From NCBI GenBank assembly GCA_902806575.1, contig CADCXD010000011.1, positions 2,852,001 through 2,916,000 of the forward strand: a stretch of 64,000 nt of DNA, read 5' to 3'. Shown one piece after another: positions 44,767-56,333 of the stretch. The stretch comes from Jackrogersella multiformis. Lineage: Eukaryota; Ascomycota; Sordariomycetes; Xylariales; Hypoxylaceae. The notes below the pieces were generated by a model, which made no database searches, was not told the origin of the DNA, and saw nothing but the letters and a program-made list of their open reading frames with translations. How positions within the stretch are numbered: position 1 is the first letter of the stretch; each line of letters begins with the position of its first letter. The translations under genes were made by a program, and so were the position numbers.

Positions 44767-47700
44767 TTAAGCCCAGCTTAGAGTCCATTCCTCACTCCAA
44801 GCACCACCAGTCATCACGGAGTCAAGTTCCGTGATCGTCAGGACCTTCCCAGAGCTTTCTAGGCTCCACGCGCTGGTATGGATTTCCTTCCCGTTAAATT
44901 TGATCTTAGATATAGGGCCTTCAGCTCCCAAAATAGTCACATTGGCGAGGACATTCGGGTCTTCGAAATTACCGCTGGGGGTGGCCTTCAATGTCGAGTT
45001 TTGAACGACGAACTAGAAAAAGGTTAGCAACTAAATAAAAAGGAGTAAAAGGTAGGGAGAGCAGGACACATACCTCAATCCATGTAGTAGCATTCGGTAC
45101 AATGCTCTCGCCATCGTCGAGGTAGAGTCCTCCGACAGATTGGCCAACACCATCCAAGGCAACGAGAAGACCCCAGGGACTCGCTCTTACCGCTGTAGTT
45201 GTCAAAGCTGGCTGCTGCATTGGTATGACCTTTCCACCTCGCACATATACCGGGATATGGCCTAGGGGTGCATCAATGGTGACATTCTGCCCAGCTGTGA
45301 CTCCGGTAATTTTTGTTTTGCTATACCAATCATACCAGATCGTGCCGGATCCCACACCTGGGAAGACTCCATTGACGGTTGTTGCTCCTTGGACCAAGCA
45401 CGGTGTGACCATGATCGCATCTCCGAGAAGAAACTGCCTATCGGCATTAGCCAGCCACGGCTCATTAGGGAACTCCCAGGCCAGAGCGCGCATCGTGGTC
45501 GAGCCGGTAGAATGGCTAAGATAAAAAGTCGTGTAAATGTACGGTAGCAATGCGTAGCGGATCTTCATCGCCGCCTTCGAGGCATCTGCCACGGCCGTCC
45601 AGATATACGGTTCCTGGCTGGCGGCCCCCAAAGTATTGTGGTTTCGATAGAATGGGAAGAATGCCGACAGCTGCATCCAGCGAGAGCATAACTCCATATC
45701 GGCGTTATTAGCGAACCCGCAAGTATCCACACCGAACATGGGGATGCCGAAGAGGGAGAATGACAGGGCCTGCGGGATGGAGAAATACATGAATGCCCAG
45801 AGGGAATAGTTGTCACCCCTGTTTCTGATGTTAGTCTAGACTTCGTATTAGTAAGTGTGATTCACTTACCCCCAGTGCCCAGCCCATTTTCCGGAACCTG
45901 CGAACTGAGATCTTCCTATGATGAATGGTCGCTTGGTAGGGAAAATGTTTAAGAGGGCATGGTAGGTTGCGTTTAGGATTTGATGTCCGAATAAGTTGTG
46001 AACGTCGTACTCTAGAATTCCGCCATGATGTGTCGCATTAGGACTGACAGCATGGACGGCTAGATCACCGTTATAATTATTGATAGCATATGGTGGCCAG
46101 TTGATATTACGAACACCTGGAGTCGGCGTGCTCCGAATGTATGAAACGGTAGAACTTGCCGTTGCTGTCGCTGACATTGAACTTAAAGCCGCAGACGCAG
46201 ATGAAGCCTCCGTAGCATTGGTTAATTCGAATCCTTCAGGGTACATGAGCACCTCGTTTCCAGGAGATCCCGGAAGAAGAAAAGGAGGATGGGCGGGATT
46301 GAGGTCCAGCGCGTTACTACCACAGCTGCCCACACAGAAGGATGACACCTCCGACATGTCGATCCAGATGCCATCAAACTTGATCTTGTCGAAATACCCG
46401 GCAACTTCAGATATCCACCATCGGTTGGCCCCGGTGTCATTGAACAGAGCACCGATCCAGTCGGGGAAGACTGTATATGTCAGTATGAGCTTGATAGGAG
46501 ACAATGCGAGGACATACCGGTATAGCCCGGCCAAACCGCTCCAACATAGATAGATCTATTGGGGTTGAGCAGGAAAGCATCTTGCTCAATACCACGGTCA
46601 AATGGTGGATACGTGTCGCTAGCATTTGTGAGATCCGGGGCGTATATAGCAGAATCAATGATTGGCACATAATGCTGGTTTTTCTGATGAATACGTGTCA
46701 AGAAAGCGGCTCCTTCGCTATAACTGAAACGGTTTTCATCATTCTCAAAATCTCGGTATGCATTCATGTAGTCAATGTCGGCTGTCGAGATGTCAATAAA
46801 CTACTATGTAGCCTAAGGGAATAATGTAGTGACTTACTCCATATTGTTTCGAGAGGAATCTCAAATTTATCAAAGTTGTCAATAACTCCCTCGAGCTCGG
46901 TCCAATTGTTATAGCCCCATCTGCATTGGTGATACCCGAAGGTCCAATACTGTTGCATTGCAGGCAAGCCAATTGCACTCTTTTGGTATGACTTGGTCAC
47001 GCTGTCTTGAGTAGGACCTTCGTAGAAGTAGAGATCGATATCACCGCCGAGTGCTCTCCAAGTGATGTTAGATTCTCGGAGTAGAACTTCCTGCGTATGG
47101 GCGTTACGCTGGAAGACGCCGTGGGTATACGACTTGTACTGAATCGACTTATCCGTAGCATCTGAGGCATATTTCATCGCCCCGGTATCCTTATCTACCT
47201 CGAAGTAACGAGTATCAAGGTAGATAGGATGGTTTCCATAGATATTCGCATCTATGATATCGCCCACATCTGCCGCGTATAACGTTCCTGATACAGCTTA
47301 GCTATTGTCATTGTTAGAGGAGTGCCTAGCATATCATACGGGTGAAATTATTCCCAAGTCTGAAGCCGTGAATAACCTCCCCGAGGCCGTATAAGTTGTA
47401 TTTTTCGGGGAGAGATGAGCCAAATTCGATGAACTGGTCTTCATACACTAACTCGGAACCTTTGGTGTTAAACAAGATGTCGCCAGTACTTTTCCTGGTG
47501 ACTTGGAACGAGAAGGTTGGATCGTTGAACCAAGTGAAGCGAAGGTCGCTACTCTGAACGTAGGTATCAGGGCTCCCCTCAACTTGGGGCTTGGGGATTA
47601 GTTCGTCAGGAAGGATAAACCAAGTATAATTCTCCGGGCCGATATAACGGGGAAGTATCTCGACGTGTAGCCGGTCAGCGGCTTGGAATTCAACAAGCAG

Positions 47701-48018
47701 GGTTAGTGCCTCGATATCGGTGCCATATACATTGCAAGCCTCGCCGGCTAGATCTAGATCTGCTATCAAGCCATTGATAGTGTTCTTCACATTGGACGCT
47801 TTATATCCTGGGCAGATAGACTGAGGATTGGTAGCTTTGGGGTCAACGATGTTAGGAAGAATAGGCCGACCAATATCCGCATCTGGTGGGATAGTGTACA
47901 ATTCGTCGAAAGAAGAGACCGTGGACGTCGGGGTCTGTTGTGCCGTAGTGTGTTGTCCTGGAGTAAGACTGAATAGGGTGAGTAGGGTTGCTAAAAGCAA
48001 CAAAATATGTCGGGTCAT
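44767..48018 (-). CDS. Secreted GH31 alpha-glucosidase
   Basis: Retaining exo-alpha-glucosidase acting on maltose or starch fragments outside the cell. Six exons: 48018-47340, 47287-46838, 46781-46518, 46470-45870, 45818-45074 and 45012-44767; every junction keeps frame, giving 994 residues. The signal peptide is MTRHILLLLATLLTLFSL. Family signatures: NLYGLGEVIHGFRL, WTFGYHQCRWGY, the nucleophile Asp502 in GIWIDMSE, and the acid/base Asp667 in GKWAGHWGGDN created by junction 4. Many N-glycosylation sequons and a Ser/Ala/Thr-rich insert (about residues 545-570) fit secretion. The frame is open upstream of the chosen ATG to 48264, but only this ATG gives a leader. Confidence 0.95.
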
Positions 48019-49108
48019 CGTGCCTCGGTTTAAGGGTGCTGAGTACCAAGACCATGTAACTGTGAAGGAAGAAATAAAACTCGAAAATAGGAGTAGGCGA
48101 GAAACGGTACTTAGTTGTCCATACCAAGTTTCGAGATTGACAAAGAATGAAAAGAGAGAAGAAACCAGCCAAGGGGAAACAGCGGATTCTTCGGCGTTCA
48201 TATATGGGCTGCTACCACCCATACCGAGCAGGAGCTCTTCACTTATAGAGTTGACTGTCTCCATCGTTCTTGAACCAGTTATTAGTCTAGTTAAGCTATT
48301 AACCAGGTATCCAGGTACCCGGTTGAGCTTTCCATGTAGATTTCCAAAGCTTATTAAAATGACAGAATGAATTCTTCAGTAGCTCTTGCTGCTGTGAGAA
48401 TTATGAATGGTGAATTGCAAAGAGTTATAACCAGACAGTGACAACTAGAAACACCGTCCCCAATCTCACAATCTCACAACCAAGAGACAAGCCGCCACTA
48501 TTGTGTCGTTACCTACTGTCGAATTACTGCCTAGGTAGTCGGTGAAAAAGTGTATGGTACCTATGTAGGTACCTAGGTATGTATGATTCAAGAATTGACC
48601 GGCAATCCCCCGCACGCTCATGCAACGTAGATCCATCTCGTAGGCATGGTCAACAGGATTGTCTCTATCCAACGGACATGCAAAGTGTGACCGACGTTGG
48701 TCCTTGAAGGTCCGATTTGAGTCAGAGTGCTTATTTGTAATTGCATACCCCGCATTTTGCTGTGCCGTGATGTATCTATATAGTATATGCATTTATTAGA
48801 AGAGCTATATCGTACCTACCTAAAAGATATCATATGTACGTAGTACGTAGTAGGTACGGTACCTATGTACCTGGGGAGTAAATACAGGGGTATATTTAGC
48901 CCCACCCAAGCTCTTACCCTGTCGCATTTCTCATCGTTCCATTATGAAATAAACATTAACGAACTTCTTAAACTTCCTACTTCCAACTACATTTATACCT
49001 ACCTAAGGCACTTATGTTTTTTTCGCGACGGCTTTGCATTTGAATACCAAAATTGTTGCCCTATCAATACCACTCTAGCATACGATATGAAATAATATCA
49101 CCGTCGAA
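48019..49108. other. Intergenic, divergent GH31 / YTH1
   Basis: Promoters of both genes. Repeat block at 48557-48582 and a GTACGTAGTACGTAGTAGGTAC palindromic patch at about 48838-48860. The minus-strand frames upstream of GH31 are continuations without coding features. Confidence 0.55.
48557..48582. repeat. CCTAGGTA-family repeat
   Basis: GTACCTATGTAGGTACCTAG followed by GTATG in the GH31/YTH1 divergent region. Confidence 0.7.
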
Positions 49109-49924
49109 ATGACGTCAAAAAACAATAACACAACACGATCACCATCCACCATGGCCGCGACAGCGCATCCGCCTCCCACCGAACTGGCAAAGCAGATCCT
49201 CGAACACAAAGCGCCCAGCTACAACTTCAGCTTCTCGCCATTCCTGCGCGCCACCTACGGGCACGGCTTCCCACCCAACCGCCCCGTCTGCAAATTCTTC
49301 ATAGCAGGGCACTGCCCCCAGGGATCGACATGTCCGGACCGGCACGTCACGCCCAACGCGGCGAGCAGCACCAACGCGAGCTACAATTCGCTCGTATGCA
49401 AGCACTGGCTGCGCGCGCTCTGCAAGAAGGGCGAGAGCTGCGAGTTCCTGCACGAGTACAACCTGCGCAAGATGCCCGAGTGCAACTTCTTCGTGCGCAA
49501 CGGGTATTGTTCTAATGGAGACGAGTGCCTCTACCTGCACATCGACCCCCAGTCCAAGTTACCGCCGTGTCCGCACTACGACCGGGGTTTCTGTCCTCTG
49601 GGTCCCAACTGCAGCAAGAAGCATGTTCGTCGGAAGCTCTGCCCGTACTATCTAGCTGGCTTTTGTCCCGAAGGTCCGAACTGCAAGGAGGGCGCGCATG
49701 CTAGGTGGGATAAGAATCTCGAGAAGCCCATCGCCAAGGCGGATGTTATACCCGAGGAGCCTACTAGAAGAGACGATGGGTATATGGATGACGACCAGAG
49801 AGAATTTGGAAGGCGGGATAGGGATGATAGAGGTGGTCGAGGCGATAGATTCGGTGGCGGTAGAGGCGGCCGGTGGAGAGGAAGAGGTGACAGGAAGTTT
49901 GGACGTGGCAGGGGCCATCATTGA
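49109..49924 (+). CDS. yth1: mRNA 3'-end processing factor Yth1 (CPSF30)
   Basis: CCCH zinc-finger subunit of the cleavage and polyadenylation factor, binding pre-mRNA near the AAUAAA signal in the nucleus. Single exon of 271 codons. Five CCCH fingers are visible in order: CKFFIAGHCPQGSTCPDRH, CKHWLRALCKKGESCEFLH, CNFFVRNGYCSNGDECLYLH, CPHYDRGFCPLGPNCSKKH and CPYYLAGFCPEGPNCKEGAH. An acidic linker is followed by an RGG-rich tail (GGRGGRWRGRGDRKFGRGRG). The second ATG at 49151 (ACCATGGCC) has a better Kozak context and begins MAATAHPPP, so translation may really start there; the first adds 14 residues. Confidence 0.95.
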   Translation: MTSKNNNTTRSPSTMAATAHPPPTELAKQILEHKAPSYNFSFSPFLRATYGHGFPPNRPVCKFFIAGHCPQGSTCPDRHVTPNAASSTNASYNSLVCKHWLRALCKKGESCEFLHEYNLRKMPECNFFVRNGYCSNGDECLYLHIDPQSKLPPCPHYDRGFCPLGPNCSKKHVRRKLCPYYLAGFCPEGPNCKEGAHARWDKNLEKPIAKADVIPEEPTRRDDGYMDDDQREFGRRDRDDRGGRGDRFGGGRGGRWRGRGDRKFGRGRGHH

Positions 49925-50654
49925 GAAGCACGCACATTGTTCTTGGAGCAAATTCAGTCCCAACGGATAGGCAACCCGCCGCGGCACGACCCCGATACGA
50001 GCCTTCTACTCGATAAGGCCAGATGGAATAGGGAGCTACCTACATCATTTCCGGGGCCTTAGCCCATGTCAGCCAATTTGTCTTCACGGCAAGTTATTTA
50101 GGCATAGAGCACTATACGACTAGACGAGCATAGTGAACACAACGCCTAGTCATCATCGAAGGATGTCTCTAGAACCGAGCACGGAATTCGACGAGCCTAG
50201 CAGTCGAGGAGGAGCAAGGCTTTTGCTATGGTAGATATCCATTTATCGTGGGTTCCTATCCGCTGTGGGATTAAGGCCTAAACTAAAGTCTTTAGTCTCT
50301 TAGGGGAGGGTATAGGATACCCGATACTGTAGATACGATTGCCAGAATAGCAATCAAGATTGACCATGTTACCCAGACCATATCATTCGTCTCGAACCAC
50401 TCATCGTGAATCTTGACTATATGTAAATATGCAAATGTTCCCGTCTATTCAAATGAGCTAAATATCCCGTATCCGCGCCATAGCAGGGAGATGTACCTGT
50501 CTGTTCATGCTTAAGTTAAGTTTGTCCAAGCAGTGAAGGGAGCCAGTTCATGTCATCATATAAACAGGTCTCGTAACCCATCAATCATCAACCAAAGTAA
50601 CGCCAACCCAATGTGTGCCCAGCATGTTTAGTGCTCCTAGACTGCAAACTAGGC
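49925..50654. other. Intergenic, convergent YTH1 / DUF1776
   Basis: About 730 bases between 3' ends with no coding feature or common repeat. Confidence 0.5.
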
Positions 50655-52348
50655 TCAACCAAGCTTCCAGACATTATGTCCGTCATCTTCTCTAGCTACG
50701 GCGATAAACTCGCTCGCGCCCGCTTCGCCATTCTCGCTGCCACCGCTCCCGCTCCTCTCGCTCTTGCTATCACTGCCGCTGCCGCTGCCGCTTCCACTAC
50801 CAGGGGCGGCAAATGGCTCACTGCCCTCCCAAGTACTCAGCTCGTCAACCTTCCTTATCCCCATCATCCACGCCACTAGACCCCTTGGCGCCCACCTCCC
50901 CACGAACCCGTACAGACCGGCGCCCAGCCCGACGCGCACCACGTCGCTGAGCTCAGACCCGTCGATTACATCGAACACGGCGTTGTGCAGCTCGCGCAGG
51001 GAGCTACCCCTGAGCCCGGCGATGCGGCCCGCCGCGATGGCCGACGCCGACTGCGACATGTAGTTGCGGCCGTAGGCGTGGCGCGCGCTCACGGGCCACT
51101 GCAGCGGCTCGGCGGCCGGCGGCAGCAGACCCGGGGCGCCCGCGGCTCCGTTGCTACGTACCGGCGTGAAACCGGCGAAGTCGAAGGTGCCAAGCTGCAC
51201 GTGCGTCACGGGGATAGCCAGAGGACGCAGTTCGGCCGTGAGAACTTCTGTGAAGGCGGAGAGTGCGGAACAGACGGTTGCTTCGGGGGCGTGGAATGGC
51301 GGGTTGATGGAGGAGATAATGGATGGTGTGAAGACGAGGACCTTGGGCGTCGCAGATTTCTCGCCAGAGGGCGTTATCCTGCTAGAGAGTAGCGGCAGGA
51401 AGGACTGGATGGTAAGTATAGGGTGCAGAAGATGGGTGTTGAAGAGATCGGCGAAGCTGGAGGGAGGGATGGTGGCGATGGGCGAAGTCTGATAGTTAAG
51501 CGAGGGGATCAGAATGACCGCTTTCAGCGCCAGAAAATTTGGTTTTGCTCGCGGCACAGCGGCATGTGATGATTGTAAGTAAGCGGCAAATCGTTCGATA
51601 GATTGGCCGGCACTTGGGGGCTAGACACGATGTGTTAATCGTAATATCTATGGAATTCATGGAGTTTTAGCTTGGAGTACGCACATCAGTTATATCGATG
51701 CCTAACGGTTTGATGTCGGGCCGTTTGAGGCTTTGGACTGTGACTTCGTCTTCGATCGTGTTGCAGACAATATACACGATGAAGCCTCTCCTCTCCAGGT
51801 CCAACGATAACGACTTAGTTAGTGGTAGCGTCGGCGACCCGGCAATGACGACAACTTCTAGTCTTCCGCCATTCCGGGCACGCTTTGCACGGCGAGTCTT
51901 CCGGATTCCCTTGGTGACCCGGACCGTCTTGTACGTGGCATATCCGATGGCAACGACAATGACGCCGGTAAGGAATTTGTGACGGGAAATCCAATCCTGC
52001 AGTCGCTCGTACGTAGTTACGGGCAGGACATCGACAGGCGGCGGCCGAGTCGGGGGCGTCGGTCGCGCATAATCGGGTACCCACGGAGCTGTGGCTAAGG
52101 TATATTTGATTTCGTCCGCAACCTTGTCGACAGTCTTGTCGACATAGTCGGCAACATCGCCAGAGTATCGACGGATCTGGTTGGGAATGGACGAGAGCTA
52201 TCACATGTCCCTCTTGTCAGTTTTTTTCTTTCTTTCTTTTTCTTTATTATCCGTTGGCGGTAATACGCCACATCAAGATGGCTGGCTGGATGGTTGGCTA
52301 GATAGATATACTGACAAGGTCCAAGAACTGTTGGTCGTCGGCAGACAT
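50655..52348 (-). CDS. DUF1776 family membrane protein, SDR-like
   Basis: Fungal protein of unknown function with a degenerate short-chain dehydrogenase fold behind a membrane anchor. Exons 52348-52316 (MSADDQQFLDL), 52197-51685 and 51620-50655 are all phase 0, giving 503 residues. The N-terminal amphipathic region (YVDKTVDKVADEIKYTL) leads to one transmembrane segment (TGVIVVAIGYATYKTV); then VVVIAGSPTLPLTKSLSLDL stands where the Rossmann strand and cofactor loop would be, and FVVYIV-like and KVLVFTPSIISSINPPFHAPE correspond to later SDR strands; the SDR YxxxK is not evident. A Gly-Ser repeat precedes the acidic C terminus. Intron 1 has the donor GTCAGT and a pyrimidine-rich tract. Confidence 0.88.
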
Positions 52349-52843
52349 GGCCGGTTGTCAATCGTTTAAATATTTATGTTCCCAAAGCCAAAGTTTTAGT
52401 GCCTAGGTTGGTCATCAACCTTGTATGTGTTGAAGTTGTAGTTTGTTGAAGTTGGGCAGTGGTAGTGCTAGGTGGTGAAGCCTAGCAAAAGCAGAATCAG
52501 AATTATCGGAATTAGTCTATCGGTGAGGTGGGACAGTGGGACAGTCTATCGATTACCTATCGATTCCGGAACTCCTCCGGAATGTTAAAATATCCCACTA
52601 AAGGTTAACTCCTTAGTAAATCTCCAAGTACCTAAGTACCTAAGCCACTGTAGGTAACTGCGAAAGACTCGGGAATCCGAATCGCTTCCTACCTGCCGTA
52701 GCAGCGTAGGTACCATTTAAACCTCCGGTCGACCCACTCAGCCACTGTCTTGTACGATCTTTCGTCCCGTCATGCTAACAGGTACACATCATTGCAAATG
52801 TGGTAAAAAATAATGGTCAATTTGTTCGCACCCAACGCTACTA
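52349..52843. other. Intergenic, DUF1776 promoter / APH pseudogene
   Basis: About 500 bases with short CCTAAGTA-like repeats near 52627-52645. A possible tiny upstream exon of the APH gene (ATG at 52773) does not fit the frame. Confidence 0.45.
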
Positions 52844-53793
52844 ATGTTACAGAGAAAGTTACTACCTGTCAAGCTGCATCGGCCGCTCGAGATCAACTCT
52901 GCTGGTCACTCATCCATTGACCAGTTCATCGTCCGGCTTCCCCGTGAGGATGCTCTCGTTCCAAATCAAATCACCAATGAGGTCGCTTTCAGGCGATTTA
53001 TCGCTACGAAACTTCCCCATATCCCTATGCCTCAGGTTTATCACTACCATGCGACAGATCGTTTCGATACCTCTTTCATTATCGAAGAGTTTATCGATGG
53101 GAAGCCCCTAAGCGAACAGTGGATGTCTCTCGATCGTTCGCAGAAAGAAAGCTTTGCCTATAAGCTCGCTACCATCACCGTCGATCTTGCCCAGATCAAC
53201 TTCGGAACTGATTGGAAGTTTAGAGCGTATTGACATGTCACCTATGCCGAAGGTCGAAGGTTGTAAGCTGTTCAAAGGACGCAACAAGTTCCATAGAGAC
53301 GAATGCTATCCCATTGGTCCGTACAGGTCCACCAGGGAATACATCCTAGCCAGCTACGATCGAGAGATATACTACTACACCCATGCCTCTAAGGATGACA
53401 TTGATGAGGATCTCTTCACTGACACCTCCGTTCCAGAATTCGTGACTTCATGTACGCAAGAAGCGGGATATTCTCGCATCGATGGACATGGTTGATGAGC
53501 CATTCGTCCTCGTCCATGGTGATTTCCATGGCCGGAACATCTTGGTGCGCGATGACAAGATTTTGGCTCTCCTGGACTGGGAGTTCGCGGGCTCGTATCC
53601 GTTGAGTGAGGCATTGTCAGGTGGGGATGTCGATATCGTAGAGGCTACTAGCGAAAAGCTAGACGACGAAAACACGGTCTGGGGTCAAAACATACGAAAT
53701 CTAATCCTCCAGGAGGTAAAGAAGAGAGGATGGGACCAGAGTAAGATTGGTTTGGTATTGGGAGATGGGAGTAAAGGAGCTAGCACTAGCTAG
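52844..53793 (+). pseudogene. APH-family phosphotransferase with two frameshifts
   Basis: Fungal aminoglycoside-phosphotransferase-like small-molecule kinase, broken into three overlapping frames. Frame one, 52844 to about 53205, holds VRLPREDALVPNQITNEVAF and FIIEEFIDGKPLSEQWMSL. A +1 shift near 53203-53210 passes to IGSLERIDMSPMPKVEGCKL, then GPYRSTREYILASYDREIYY. A second +1 shift near 53443-53460 passes to MVDEPFVLVHGDFHGRNILV (Brenner-like HGDxxxxN loop) and LLDWEFAGSYPLSE (metal-binding DWE). Motifs are intact and similarity continues across both breaks, so the damage looks recent, or the assembly has indels here. The substrate of this family in fungi is generally unknown; no antibiotic resistance is implied. 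Confidence 0.85.
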
Positions 53794-53815
53794 ACGCGAG
53801 ATGTTTCCTTAATAT

Positions 53816-53848
53816 GTACCTACCTAGGTACTTAGGTAGGTAGATACC
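53816..53848. repeat. CCTAGGTA-family repeat
   Basis: GTACCTACCTAGGTACTTAG followed by GTAGGTAG just after the APH pseudogene. Confidence 0.75.
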
Positions 53849-54037
53849 ATCCGATGAAGGTACCTATATGTAGGTAACAACCCCCTTTTTAGTGATCACG
53901 GCAGCTAAGACTTCGGCTGGTAGGATGTAATAAACTAATCGCTGAGATACATGATGCCTTTAACTAGCAACAGATCGCCAAGGCTAAACCGCCCCGAAAA
54001 ATTGCCCCTGAATGACAATATACAATCGTAATACCCC

Positions 54038-56333
54038 TTACTTCTTTTCCTCTGCGTCCCCTTCCTGTTCGTTTCCCTGGAGCTCTCTCCACTTGCGCAG
54101 CTCAGCTATCTTCTCCTTGATATCGAACCGTAGCTTACTGAGATTGTCGAAGTACTGATCGTCCACGGTTTGTACAAGAGCGTCAGTCTCCTCAAGCAGT
54201 TTCTCTAGCATGGAATCGCCGCGGGACGAGATTTGGGCTAGGGTTGATGCGACCTTGTACCTGAGCCCCAGAGTGTTCAGGAGCTTATCCGGTGTCCGAG
54301 CCTCCGGGTGGTTGACTTTCTCCTCCATCGTTCTCAGGCTGCCCTTAACAGCCTCGGTAGTTGAAAAGGCCCCAAACTCGACCAAGGAAACTCGCACGGC
54401 CAACAACACAGATAGGGCTTCCATGGTCTCGCTGTCAAAAGAACCTAACGACTTTTCCAAGCCGTGGTACGCCTCACGAATCTGACTCTCCATTTCCAGG
54501 ATGTCCTTTTCCTCCCATGTCTGCATGACCTTGCCGTTCCACCATCCATGCACAAGGCTCGTCTTCACGATTTCACGTTGCGTGATTAGTGTTTTTGAAT
54601 CATCATTTCCCAAGTTAGTTTCTTGGTGGAGTTTAACGATCGCTAATTTGTGTAGCACGGACCGCAGCGCATCTTCGTCATCTTCTACAGCGGCTTCGTT
54701 TCGTTGAGTGATGACGTTATCAAAATCGAATTCGTCGTCAAACTCATGACCACCCGGGCGATTGGTTGTTGTATTTGACGAGGACCCTGCCGCACTACGT
54801 CCCCCTTCGTTCTCCTCGGGGATCCTAGGAAGCGGCTTCGATATCGTTCTGGACGAGGCTCGTGACATTCCGGGTCTTCTTTGCCGTTCTCTCTCTGCGG
54901 ATGAATGATACCTAGTTAGCATGTATAGGTATAACCAGGTCCATACGTACCTAGGTATCTTAGTGAGTCTCTTTATCGTACCTTTCCCCTTTCTGGAAAT
55001 TTTGAAGGGTGTGGTATCTGTGGTATCTGCAGTGTTCTTTTTCTTCTGACAGCAATATCTTTTTGTAGAACCCACAGGTTCGGGGGGGCTTTTATTAATG
55101 CTCAGATTCTTTTCTTTTGGTTTTTGAATCCCTCGCGACGAGATGGCAGTGTTGAGATCCTCTCCTAGCTTCAGTCGCTCAAGTTTTTGCAGTTGTTTCT
55201 CCACCTTTGGCTTACGACCGCCGAGCGAGCGAACGAAAGTTTTGATATTCGACTAGCAAGTGTGTTAGTGTCTAGTCAGCTAATACACCTACCGGTACCT
55301 AGGTAGGTATCTACCTAGGTAAGTAAGCAGAATTAAAAAGTTATGGAGGGAGTTATGGAGTTAGGGCGTGTGACTTTGTATCGGGTAGGAACCTTGGAAT
55401 AAGATGAGCAGAGTGAGAAGGCACTGTAAATAAACTCACATTGCTAAATGTAAGAAGGGGCGTTGATGACATCCATATATCGATACTTCTTATAATTGCG
55501 GTATAGGAGAAACTTCCAATCTCATCTCCTTTAATCTCATCACATCTTCCGTAGATAGCAGTCGCTAACCTTTGGAATTCACCGTCAATCTCGTGTAGCT
55601 TAGTTCCTAGACCAACTACTTTATGATCGTCCAGGTCGATCTTAAAGACGTCCGAGAATTCGTATAGATACTGCAACAGGGCAGGGCGGGGAGGTAAGTC
55701 GACGGGGACTCCCGGTGATCCTGGCATATCGAGGAAGAACAGTCCTGTGGGATAGATATCATTATTCTGCTCGCTGAGGACGATTAATAATTTCTTCACA
55801 ATCCAGCTGCCGATGCCGTGGGCGATAAAGATGGTGACCTTGGATGATCGCATATTCCCACCCGAGCGGGATAGGGGCCAAGAAGGATCGCTCGTAGCTA
55901 CTAGACCATTGGATAGCCCAATAGCGGTATCGTATACCGCAGGACTTCCGTTATGCAGGATATGTGTACTATCGAAGGAGAATGTGCGGACATTAACCCG
56001 ACTACGGATTGGGTTTGTCTCGTTCGTGACCCAAGACTTGAGTATCTGTCGACATTCTGACAATCGCGATTGACTTCCCGGGCGAGATTTGAAGCCATGC
56101 ACGAGTATGATCCTAATTGGAATGTAGTATGTTAGTTGGAATAGTCATAGACGTTAATGAACTCGAATCGCGATCTTGATATAGGGCATTTTGCTATTCG
56201 AAAACTAACTCATGTGTTACCAGCTCAGGTTTATCTGATATGACGAGGTCCCGTAGAGGCTTTATATACGGTTAGTCTATGAAAGCGAAAATATGGGAGA
56301 TTCTAAGCCTTAAGGACATACTGTTGGCTGCAT
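54038..56333 (-). CDS. Pseudo-alpha/beta-hydrolase with TPR-like C terminus
   Basis: Five exons are proposed: 56333-56322, 56259-56210, 56112-55440, 55252-54982 and 54894-54038, 620 residues with all phases matching. The first 12-base exon is the weakest call. The N-terminal half follows the hydrolase domain found at the front of fungal NLR-type (NACHT/NB-ARC) proteins: PELVTHEIILVHGF, NVRTFSFDSTHI, then VTIFIAHGIGSWIVKKLL and TGLFFLDMPGSPG. Where active enzymes have His-Ser-Leu-Gly, it has His-Gly-Ile-Gly, so the nucleophile is replaced by Gly120. A basic, Ser-rich linker follows, then helical repeats with a kinesin-light-chain/TPR flavour (LGNDDSKTLITQREIV, LGSFDSETMEALSVLLAV). No P-loop NTPase lies between. 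Intron 4 (54895-54981) has 87 bases and no stop. Function unknown; a scaffold or immune-type sensor is an inference. Confidence 0.72.
54945..54959. repeat. CCTAGGTA-type repeat inside an intron
   Basis: CGTACCTAGGTA lies inside the stop-free intron 4 of the hydrolase/TPR gene. Confidence 0.6.
55288..55324. repeat. CCTAGGTA-family repeat inside an intron
   Basis: CCTACCGGTACCTAGGTAGG and CTACCTAGGTA fall in intron 3 of the hydrolase/TPR gene (55253-55439). Confidence 0.7.

Noticed and set aside
48019..48264. Longer GH31 N terminus from an upstream in-frame start
   Set aside because: It would bury the clear signal peptide at MTRHILLLLATLL about 80 residues inside.
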